DNA from: Sorex araneus
Taxonomy: Eukaryota; Chordata; Mammalia; Eulipotyphla; Soricidae
DNA length: 64,000 nt
Direction of reading: 5' to 3'
Assembly (NCBI RefSeq): GCF_027595985.1
Contig: NC_073305.1
Span: forward strand, 167,868,172-167,932,171
Shown here: positions 55,001-64,000 of the stretch, one piece after another
How positions within the stretch are numbered: position 1 is the first letter of the stretch
How the letters are laid out: each line of letters starts with the position of its first letter
Position numbers and translations under genes: made by a program
Notes under the pieces: generated by a model
Told to the model about the DNA's origin: nothing
The model's database searches: none
What the model saw: only the letters and a program-made list of their open reading frames with translations

Positions 55001-55983
55001 ATCAGAGACTGTTTCTTGGCTCTATCTACTCAGTTCCAATTGTGTCCTGATAAATCTAGCTGCATCAATGCTACTGAAAAGTTTTTCAAAGACATAGCTT
55101 GTGGTCATTTAAATACTCCTATTATTTTCATTTCTTACATTACTTTTGGTTTATCAATATTTTTAATTATAATTCATTCAATTTGTTTCTTTTATAATAG
55201 CTTAATGCCATAATTTATTTACATACTTTGAAACTTATGTCATTAATTCACTGAATTACTATTCTAGTAATATGTACATTCAGAAATAATTTTCTACATA
55301 CCCAGTTAGGATATAAAACAAGGCATTTTAAAGAAGAGAAGTCAAACTGTAAGTAGGATATTTTGTAACATTAGATCTCTGAGAATTATGAGAAGCGTGA
55401 TAGAAATAAACCCAATTATGTATATTTAAGGTGTAACAAGGAAAGTGAACTGGAGATATTATAGAACTCAAAGAAAATGAATAGTGAATAATAAAATTGA
55501 CTACAATGAGATAACAAAGTGTTGTTTCTTATTTTGTGTTTTAGGAGATGATGGGTGAGGAGAAAAGTTCAACAATATTAATATTACACATATAAGAATC
55601 AAGAAGCACAAATATCCTGTTTCACAAACCAAATACTTTGACTATGGGATAAAATACCCTGACAGTATTGCAAAGATTGGTGTATGAACCAGATTAAAAA
55701 AATTTAGTTACTTAGGAAAATTCAAGTTACACCATATTTTTAAAATTCGACAGATAGATGCAGTTGGAGGAGCTCATATCATATGTCAAATTATTTAATG
55801 TCTAAATTAAGTTCACAAAATTTTAATAAATTGTGTTCTATCCCGTCTTTACAAATACACTTGCATTATGGTAAAATGCGTAAAATGTTTTAAAATCACC
55901 TAAACTTTACACATTATCAAAGATAATAGACAATGATGATTCCATGCATGGGTATTTGTTCTGTTGATAGAATATATTTAAAT
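55001..55983. other. A+T-rich stretch, nothing recognised
   Basis: Unique-looking DNA between SINEs. Confidence 0.45.
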
Positions 55984-56192
55984 TGATTCCTGCGTCCCTC
56001 TCGGAGAGCCCGGCAAGCTACCAAGAGTATCCCGCCAGCACGGCAGAGCCTGGCAAGCTACCCATGGCTTATTCAATATGCCAAAAACAGTAACAACAAG
56101 TCTCACAATGGAGGTGTTACCGGTGCCCACTCGAGCAAATCATTGAGCAGCAAGATTTGCAGAGGGACAGTGACAGTGACAGTGACAAAAAA
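55984..56192 (+). repeat. Family B SINE, 5' truncated
   Basis: Starts at 'gattcctgcgtccctctcgg', just after the B box, so most of the head is missing. The body is well kept, with tail 'caatggaggtgttaccggtg' and an end of (AGTGAC)4. The 'ttgcagagg' before the terminal repeat is an insertion relative to other copies. Confidence 0.9.
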
Positions 56193-57245
56193 TAAGAGAT
56201 ACTAATTACTCCTTATAGTTACACATTTATTTCACAAAATTTATCTAATTCCAGCAAAACCATTACTTAGGATTTTCTTATAATGATGGTATTTTAAAAT
56301 GATATTTATTGTCAAATATGTAAAATAAGAATATGCTATAGGCTAAATTTTGTCTACCACAATTCATAGTTGAAGACATAATCATCCAAAGTCCCAATGA
56401 GTATAACTGGGAATAATGGCTTTTCAGCAGGCAATTGAGGTTTAATGAAATCATAAAAGTGAGGTTCTAATCCAACAAGATTGGTATTTTATAAAAGTAA
56501 AATTTTCTTTCCCCTCTCTTTCTTTCCAGTTTTCACTCTCTGCCTCTCTCTGTCTATCCCTCTCCTGCTTTCTCTTTTCCCTACTTATTCCTCATTAACA
56601 CGCCAGCAAATAAACAGCTTGTGAGCACATGCCTAGAAGGTTACTATCTGCAAGTAAAAGAATTTTTGTCATAAACCTCCAGAACTAAATAAACACAAAA
56701 TGAATTTCTGGTACAGATATTATCATTCTATAGCATTTTGTTATAACTAACTAAACAGACCAATTCAGAATATTTTCAGAAATACAATCTGTGACAAAAT
56801 TTAAGACACAGTTTACATCTTTAAAACAATTAAATATTCAAATTTTCCATTAATATTAAATAAAAAGAAAAAGAAATAAAAATATAAGTACTATTAACAT
56901 TTTTAATTTAAAACATTTTAGCTAAGCAGCATAAAAATATTTGTAAAAAAAATAACATTTCTAATGGACAATTGTCATCTAATTTATTGTAAAAAGAATC
57001 TGAACTTGCTATACAGGTTTTTCATCCAGATCGATATTACAACAAAATATGCAGTGTTTTCAATAGAAGACAATACTGTAAACAAATTCTTATCTTTAAG
57101 TTATTTGAGATATTTTACTAATTTACAGATGACTGACTAATTTGTGACTACCCTCACTGCCAAGATCGGAATGAGTACAGAAAGAGGAAAATTGTGTTCA
57201 GCTCTAAGATTTATCATATTTTTGCTCAGTAAAAGATTTGGAAGT
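56193..57245. other. A+T-rich stretch, nothing recognised
   Basis: Includes a pyrimidine-rich run at 56510-56590 ('cactctctgcctctctctgt'). No other feature. Confidence 0.45.
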
Positions 57246-57260
57246 TAATCTTTTTTTTTT

Positions 57261-57426
57261 TTCTTTTTGAGTCACACCCAGTGATGCTCAGGGGTTACTC
57301 CTGGCTCTGCACTCATGAATTACTCCTGGTGGTGTTGTGGGAACCATATGGGAAGCAAGGGATCGAACCCGGGTCTGTAATGTGCAAGGCAAATGTTCTA
57401 CCCTCTGTAATATTGCTCTGGGCCCC
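57261..57426 (-). repeat. Family A SINE with probable TSD
   Basis: 'gagtcacacccagtgatgct', 'actcctggctctgcactcat', 'gggatcgaacccgggtctgt' and 'tattgctctgggcccc'. 'taatctttttttt' on both sides (57246 onward and 57427 onward) is probably the TSD, although its T run makes the limit uncertain. Confidence 0.92.
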
Positions 57427-57840
57427 TAATCTTTTTTTTTCTTACCTAAGCATTTCTGCTCTTCAAAATCTCTTGCGCTTCAGAACAGCATCCATATTCT
57501 ATATAATTAGAAAGAATATCAAAAGACTCCTTTGTATTTAGCTTAAGTGATCTTTTTATTTTATTTTTACCATGTAGGACAAGAAATGTTAAAAAGCCAT
57601 TCTCTGGAGCCTGATTCAGATGCCCCAGAAAATAAATAGTTTGAGTCAAAATACAGAATCTACTCTGGGAGGTCACTGCTTCAGATACGGCTCATTATGA
57701 TTATTTTATTATTGCTTGTGCTAAGGAGTGTTACCTTGTGAGGTACTTGTTCTTCAGCAGCATTTTTGATGTGTAAATCTATGGGGAGTGTGATTTTTCT
57801 TGGATTCTCAAACATGACAGACCTACACATATAATTATCC

Positions 57841-58018
57841 ATGGGGCCAAGCAACAGCACAGGTACAAGGGTGCTTGCCTTGCACGTAGCTGACCTGGGT
57901 TCAATCCCCAGCATCATATACGGTCCCCAAAGCCGGTCAGAAGTATTCCCTGAGTGCAAGCCAGAAGTAAGACCTGAGCTCTATGGGATGTAATCCACAA
58001 GCAAACAAACAAACAAGA
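57841..58018 (+). repeat. Family A SINE
   Basis: 'ggggccaagcaacagcacag', 'cttgccttgcacgtagctga', 'ctgggttcaatccccagcat' (B box), then a (CAAA)n tail. Confidence 0.9.
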
Positions 58019-58354
58019 ATGTATAAGTGCCCACTGAATTTAATGGGTGTTTTCAAACTAAGGAAGAATGATGATAACAGGAACTCTGAGTACATTCTGC
58101 TGCTCAAATTGAGGAAGATATAAGATCAGGGAGAGACATAGAACCTCCAATAGAAGTGTGAAGATAAAGGAAGAAGGTGGTTGGCACAAATATTCAAAAA
58201 TTCATACACTATTTTAATTTTCTTTTGATTACTGTCCTTGTCATCCCTGTTAAATAATTAAAGGAATTTTAATTTATTTTACAAATATTGTATCACTTTT
58301 CACTTCTAAGCAATATTATATGCTAGTTTCAGTACAATATATCATTTGATTTCT

Positions 58355-58542
58355 GGTTCTTTTTTTTCTTTTTTTTTTCTTTTCTTTGGGTCACACCCAG
58401 CAATGCTCAGGGGTTACTCCTGGCTCCATACTCAGGAATTACTACTGTGGTGCTTGGGGAACTATATGTGATGCCGGGGATTGAACCCGGGTGGGCTGGG
58501 TGCAAGGTAAGTGCTCTACCTGCTGTACTATCACTGTGGCCC
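58355..58542 (-). repeat. Family A SINE with 13-bp TSD
   Basis: 'tttgggtcacacccagcaat', 'gctcaggggttactcctggc', 'ggggattgaacccgggtggg', and 'tactatcactgtggccc'. TSD tcat(t/g)tgatttct lies at 58342-58354 and 58543-58555 (one mismatch). Confidence 0.94.
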
Positions 58543-58858
58543 TCATGTGATTTCTAAAATGATGCTAGCATTACATTGTTGAGTACTATTTTTTTCTACC
58601 AAATTAGTGTTTTGGTAATGATGATGAATATTTGTTTGTGTAATCGTTGCTACTATTGTTGTAGCTATTCATTCTAATATCTAGACTTCGCTTATACAAT
58701 AATCTTTCCTAAAACAATGACATATTTATTGTTACCTTATCTGATGTGCAAGTGATATAAGGAGAATATGACTCTATTTCAAATGAAAGGAGACATTTCT
58801 ATCTAAAATTAGAAATTTTAAGTGATAACCGATCAGATATTAATGATGAATCTTCCTC

Positions 58859-59105
58859 CAGCACTGTATCACTGTCATCCAGTTGTTCATCGATTTGCTC
58901 AAGCGGGCACCAGAAACATCTCCATTGTGAGACTTCTTGTTACTGTTTTTGGCATATCGGATATGCCACAGGTAGCTTGCCAGGCTCTGCGGTGCGGGAG
59001 AGATACTCTCGGTAGCTTGGCGGGCTCTATGAGAGAGATGGAGGAATCGAATCCAGGTCACCTGCGTGCAAGGCAACCTCCCTACCTGCTGTACTATCCC
59101 TCTAT
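58859..59105 (-). repeat. Family B SINE (RTE-tailed), full length
   Basis: Tail inverse 'gcactgtatcactgtcatcc', 'catcgatttgctcaagcggg', 'acatctccattgtgagactt', body 'ttggcatatcggatatgcca', 'gaatcgaatccaggtcacct', and head inverse 'gctgtactatccctctatc'. TSD not obvious. Confidence 0.93.
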
Positions 59106-59607
59106 CTCTATTGGAAATCAGAAACCATTCATTAATGGTTTCTTAATGAATGCTTGCCAATAAATAAGGTTGGCAGGTCTACCCTGAGAATATGAGAAGT
59201 TGAGTCTGATCATTAATTGTATCATGCAATTAATCTGCACATCTGGGTTTCCAGATACAAGATAATAAATTTCCATATTTTATGCTGATTTTATTTTATT
59301 TGCATGGAAAGACAGTTAGGCTGCTAAGCATATGAAAGACGTATTGACCTATTCTAAAGCAGGAGAGATGTCAATTAATAGAATATTTAAGTAGTTTGGG
59401 ACAAGGAAAAATGCAAATTCTATTTAGAGTTGTATGCAATATTTTGGAAATGTCCAAAACCTGAAAAGCACTGACTTAAAAATTTAAAGAAATCAGGACT
59501 AAAATTTAATATTTTTCTTTGTATTAACAGAGTTATTTTACAAAAATCTCATTTCTTTATTATTTATTCAATTTAATAAGATAATTTTGTTATGTGCGTG
59601 AGAAAAA
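59106..59607. other. A+T-rich spacer, nothing recognised
   Basis: Unique DNA before the second RTE LINE. Confidence 0.45.
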
Positions 59608-61475
59608 TCACTTGTATCACTTGTCATACCATTGATCTTCGGTTTGCTTGAGTGGGGGCCAGTAATGTCTCCATTTGTCCCTGTCGCGTGCTAGCGTATC
59701 CCAATGGTTTTTGAACACTACAGGAACACAAAGAGCCTCAAACTGTCCATTCACAGATTTGACGAAGAAGTCTAAATCATCTCGTAGGTGGGTGGTCACG
59801 TGTATTTTGATATCCTATGGAATCCAGTGGGTAACAGCTCTAGTCTAGCGGTCATCGTTTCAGTGAAACGTGATAGTCCAAGCATAGCTCTTTAGATTCC
59901 TCTTTGGGATACCTGAATAGCGTTCTTGTCCTGTTTTCATAGGGCCCAGATCTCTGAGGTGTATGTTAGTGCAGGAAGAATGGTGGAGTCGAAAAGATAT
60001 GCCAGAACCAGAGGTTCTTCGTCCTCTTAACCACTTCTTTGACATTCTTGAAGGCACTCCACTCTGCTCTCTTCCTCCTGCGCAGTTCTGGTGCCAAGTC
60101 ATTCCTCATGTTGAGTTCTTGACCCAGGTACACATAGCTGCTGCATTCGAAGATGTTCGTTCCGTGTCTTGGTGAGATTCAGCTGTAGTCTGACCTTTCC
60201 ACACTCACGGTCGAAGTCTGCCAGCATTTGTATCTCTTGGCTAGTGTTCGGTGTTATTAGAAAGATTTTATCGGCAGTGTAGCTACTGACCATCTATCTT
60301 CATTCCCATTCCTTCCTATTCAGTCATCCCATGACTTTCTCGAGGGTGGCACTGAAGAGTTTCGGTGAAATGGTATCACCCTGCTGAACCCCTCTCTTTA
60401 CATCAATGATCACTTCTTTTTAGAATGGTGAGTTCCTGGTGGTGAATCTGTAATACAACTCATGAAGGATCTTCATGTACTGAGTTTGAACACCCTGCTT
60501 GGCTAGGGTTTAGATGACCACTTCAGTCTAAATAGTATCAAAGGCCTTCCTTAAATTGATGGACATTAGAAGAGTAGCATCTTGAACTCTTGCAAAACTT
60601 CAATGAGCTTGGTCACTATGTGGATATGGTCGATTGTACTGAATCCTTTTAAGAGCCCGGCTTGCTTGCATGGTTGTCCTTCATCTACTGTTCTGCCTAT
60701 TCTATTTAGGATGACTCAAGTGAACAACTTGGAGATGACGGACAATAGGCAGATTGGGCGATAGTTGCCGATGTCATGGATGTCTCCCTTCTTGTACAAC
60801 AGAACGATCCTGCTGGTTTTCCATTGGGACAGAACCTTGTATTCAGACAGGTAGATTGTGAAGGGCCGAACCAGTATATTGATGAGATTCTTCAGGTGTT
60901 CGAGTCTGATCTTGTCTGGACCGAGTGCTGTATGCGTCTTTACCAATGAAATGATGTGTTGGATAATTCCTACAGAATTTGTTATATGGGTAGGTGGATG
61001 TGGCTGTCAAAAAGATCCCAGTAGAAGTCATGAATAATCCTCTCTGTTGCCCTTCTGCAAGATGTGATAGAGACATCAGGACATTGGAGGGCAGTCATAT
61101 TAGTCTTGTAGTTAGTGCATAGATGACGAAGATAGAAACTGCCGGCGGTGAGCCACATCTATTCAAGCATAATCGTCCAATTCAGGTTGTTAGTCATTCG
61201 AATGTATCAATGTTCATGGCCAAGTTTGTGTTGACAAGGACCCCAACACCACCAACGCCTCTATTGTCGAATATCCTGAGGAAGATTTCTTCTCCAGTGT
61301 CGAAAATGGTGTAATGTGATTGATGCCTTTTCGTCTTGGTCAGACCAATGATGTCTTACTTGATTTTCTGCTCTTGCACCATCAGGTCCTCGATAGATGT
61401 TTCTGATGCCAGCGTATGTGCATTGAAAGTACAGACGATCATTTTAGTCCTTCTTCATTTTGGCAGTCTAGTTCA
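59608..61475 (-). mobile_element. RTE-type LINE, second copy, with endonuclease start and internal deletion
   Basis: On the minus strand it opens with 'MIVCTFNAHTLASETSIEDL' and 'RGVGGVGVLVNTNLAMNIDT' (N-terminal half of the endonuclease). Around 61110-61130 it jumps to the region before the RT, so the rest of the endonuclease and the linker are missing. The RT follows: 'KTHTALGPDKIRLEHLKNL', 'WKTSRIVLLYKKGDIHDIGN' and 'YRPICLLSVISKLFT'. The catalytic box reads 'TADKIFLITP', with the second Asp replaced by Lys. It ends 'DKWRHYWPPLKQTEDQWYDK', a stop, and TGATACAAGTGA. It shares the layout and 3' terminus of the copy at 32426-34600 but is more decayed. No gene function remains. Confidence 0.88.
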
Positions 61476-61998
61476 TCCCTGAGATTTTAGTTTAATTCAT
61501 AAACATAAATGAGTTTAATTCATAAATTAGATAAAATTGGTAGTACTTTTCCCTAAGAATTTAAAATATCTCTTAATAACACTATAATGTTATTCAAATT
61601 TTTATTTGAAGGAAAAAAATCATTTTTGTTAAGTACAATACCTCCAATGCCTAAATCTTTTTTGTATTGTATTTACTTTTATTATCTTTGCGTTGGTAGA
61701 CTGGTTATTATATACTAATTAAAATGTATATTGCAACAGACTCAATCCCTACAAAATTGTAAACTATCAACTGACTTACAAATTATTTTTTACATTGACT
61801 TCAAAAATGTTACTAACTTCAACAAATTCAAATTATATTCTTTTGTACTATGAACCATAAATACCTGTGGACAATTTAACAGTCAAATTACTTTTATTCA
61901 ACATTTGAAAAATTCCCAAAAGTGTTAATACAAGATTTTTCTGTAATATGTATGTATGTACAAATATATGTGCATACATACATATATATGTGACATAT
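61476..61998. other. A+T-rich spacer with a TATG-rich run
   Basis: 'atgtatgtatgtac' and 'catacatacatatatatg' at 61945-61995 form a short microsatellite. Otherwise nothing recognised. Confidence 0.5.
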
Positions 61999-62007
61999 AA
62001 TTCCTGC

Positions 62008-62103
62008 TAAAATCTCAGGGCTGAGTGTAATAGAGACATTACTGGTGCCCACTCGAGCAAATCAATGAACAATGGGATGACAGTGATACAGTGTGATGCA
62101 GTG
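62008..62103 (+). repeat. 96-bp RTE-tailed fragment with perfect 9-bp TSD
   Basis: Starts 'taaaatctcagggctgagtg' (last part of the B' block), then 'gagacattactggtgcccac', 'gagcaaatcaatgaacaatg', and the 'gatgacagtgatacagtg' end. TSD aattcctgc is perfect at 61999-62007 and 62104-62112. It is therefore a separate insertion, truncated to the B' 3' end. Confidence 0.88.
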
Positions 62104-62112
62104 AATTCCTGC

Positions 62113-62947
62113 ATTATCACTTTTTGTGATTTTCAACATACATATATAGTTTAAATGCAAATAAAGCTACCTTACGAACTAATAAGAAGTTGTTTAACTT
62201 TTATTTTAAATCTGCATAATACTATAAGAAAAGTTAAGTTTAAATATAGAGTATGCACTACTTCAGCTAAAATTAAACACATTTTCTGTTGTTCAATTAG
62301 AAAATGTAATTAACACCTGCCTAATTATAAGTTACATTGTCTATTTTATTTTTAGATTTCCATAACAGAGCATTCCCACAAAGAATTCTACCTACTGAAG
62401 ATTAGAAGTATTTTGATAAATCTGTTAAAAATTGCTTGAAATTTGACCTAAAAATATTCCATTTTGCTATGAATAAATTAATGAATTAAATGTACAGCCT
62501 TATATTAAAGTCTAAACATTAAACTTTGTTCTAAAAATAATTATTACCTCCTTTGAACCTCTTAGCTTTATAAAAATTATTTCTACAGAATAGATTCAGT
62601 AACACTTAGGTTCATTGTTTTTATAATGAAAGAATGAGGAATAGCTTTTAATACCCTCATTGACTATACTTTCATCAAATGCCACTTGCACCTGTATTCT
62701 AGAGGGAATGTGAATTATTTATGCATACTTGTCTCTCAGGGTTATATCAAAATTCTTAAATAAATTAATATTTTAGTCTAATTTTAATTTAAATGCAATA
62801 AAGTCAGAAAATGGAAATAGCATGAGATTAGGAAGGCGATGAAAGTAATTGTCATTTGCACACTATGAATCAGTCTAGTAAAAATTAGTACAATTGTAGG
62901 ATGCTTCTTATTTTTAAATTAATTCTTATATATTTCACTATTTCACT
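62113..62947. other. A+T-rich stretch, nothing recognised
   Basis: Unique-looking DNA between two RTE-tailed insertions. Confidence 0.45.
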
Positions 62948-62975
62948 ATTTAATATATTTGCGTGTCATCCTTGT

Positions 62976-63229
62976 GCAGGGTCCATGCAATAGCACAGCA
63001 GGTAAGGCGTTTTCCTTGCATACGGTCTACCTGGGTTTGATTCCTCCGTCCCTCTCGGAGAGACTGGCAAGCTACCGAGAGTATCCCACCTGCATGGCAA
63101 AACCTGGCAAGCTACCCGTGGCGTATTCGATATGCCAAAAATAGAAACAACAAGTTTCACAATGGAGATGTTACTGCTGCCCACTCTAGCAAATCCACGA
63201 GCAACAGGATGACAGTGACAGTGACAGTG
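62976..63229 (+). repeat. Family B SINE (RTE-tailed), full length, perfect 12-bp TSD
   Basis: Head 'gggtccatgcaatagcacag', B box 'gggtttgattcctccgtccc', body with 'gagactggcaagctaccgag' and 'aacctggcaagctacccgtg', tail 'caatggagatgttactgctg', then (GACAGT)n. TSD atttaatatatt is perfect at 62948-62959 and 63230-63241. About 16 unexplained bases lie between the 5' TSD and the head. Confidence 0.95.
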
Positions 63230-63241
63230 ATTTAATATATT

Positions 63242-63559
63242 ACATGCAATGTTGTATTTTGGGCATTGTTCTATCATGAATGTGTTAATAAACAGTAAAA
63301 TGATATGACAAATATGCATAATTCTCTCAGGATATTTAGTGATACATGTGTCCATAAGTTAATAAAAGTCTAAATAATTGGGAGATTTGCAAGTACTTTC
63401 AGTTCTACAAAGGAGAGTTATGATATCTTTATGATCTTATTGTAAAGTCTATGTCACTTGGAAGGAAGGTTAGAAAAACATTCTGAGAAATTTAATTATT
63501 TTTAAAAATTTTATGTATTCCTTATAATATATCAGAAAAAAACTTTTCTGGTATTTAAC
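63242..63559. other. A+T-rich spacer, nothing recognised
   Basis: Unique DNA next to an MIR-like relic. Confidence 0.45.
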
Positions 63560-63740
63560 ACAAATTACCTTATATAATCTTCACAACACCAATGTTATGA
63601 AATTATTTTGTATTCTTTTTATCTATAAAAAAATTAAAGATCAGAGAGAGAAAAAAAACTAACTACCTGAAGTTTACTCAACAAGTAAGTTACAGAACCA
63701 GATGTAAGATCTATGCAGTCTTGTACGAGAGATTGCATTT
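63560..63740 (-). repeat. MIR-like ancient SINE relic
   Basis: Reverse-complement order of an MIR: 'taatcttcacaacaccaatg', 'attctttttatctataaaaa', 'ttaaagatcagagagag', 'tcaacaagtaagttacagaa', 'ccagatgtaagatctatgca'. Good landmark spacing despite divergence. Confidence 0.65.
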
Positions 63741-64000
63741 TACCCCATAACACACGGTCCCCTACTGAGAAACATACTATAATGTCAAGAGGAGGAGTTT
63801 ATTAGGCAAGCCTCATCAGGTTTATTAAGCAATAGTCATCAAGGGAACAGTAAAGATAGTTCAGGAGGGAAGAATAATTGTTACAATTTTAGTTCAAATA
63901 TGCAGCAACCTCATGAATTAGGAAAGGTAAAATGCAAAGAAAAAAGATAAAAATGTATAACTAGTCAATGAATGTAGTTTATGAAAACAATCAGGAGTTC

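Overview
The window is mammalian nuclear DNA, A+T-rich and dense in interspersed repeats. I found no intact host protein-coding gene, no RNA gene and no CpG-island promoter, so it reads as intergenic sequence or a very large intron. The repeat set points to a shrew (Sorex, Eulipotyphla). There is a very abundant tRNA-headed SINE with an A-rich tail (called family A here), a second tRNA-headed SINE with a non-poly(A) tail (family B), and two LINE copies of an RTE type that I know from strongylid nematodes and whose transfer to the common shrew has been reported. The species call is an inference from these repeats.

Layout. 1-5 kb: edge of a long family-B variant, an MIR-like relic, a fresh family-A SINE with target-site duplication (TSD), and an LTR-like element with a (GATA)17 tract. 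5-20 kb: mostly unique A+T-rich DNA with scattered SINEs, L1 3' ends and a striking pair of back-to-back hairpins at 13.95-14.04 kb. 20-28 kb: SINEs and a G+C-rich PSMD4 (proteasome Rpn10/S5a) retrocopy at 22.6-23.9 kb that keeps a 278-codon frame. 28-36 kb: SINE cluster, then an RTE LINE (32.4-34.6 kb, minus strand), then a repeat with internal 75-bp direct repeats. 38.3-40.3 kb: an L1 with a 5' inversion inside an older SINE, bounded by an 11-bp TSD. 41-58 kb: many SINEs, a (CCTT)n tract, and a second LTR related to the first. 59.6-61.5 kb: second RTE LINE, with the start of the endonuclease domain but an internal deletion. 62-64 kb: a 96-bp RTE-tailed fragment with its own TSD, a full-length family-B SINE and an MIR-like relic.

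How the parts fit together. Two retrotransposition systems can be read from the copies. Family A ends in A-rich tails with 13-15 bp TSDs, as expected for L1-driven SINEs. Family B and its longer variant B' end in (ACAGTG/AGTGAC)n, and their last ~70 bp match the 3' end of the RTE open reading frame, so they still spell an RTE C-terminus in translation. This suggests that a tRNA-derived SINE captured the tail of a LINE that itself probably came from a parasitic nematode. The SINE then spread more widely than the LINE: 15 family-B or B' copies here against 2 RTE copies. This is the most interesting signal in the window.
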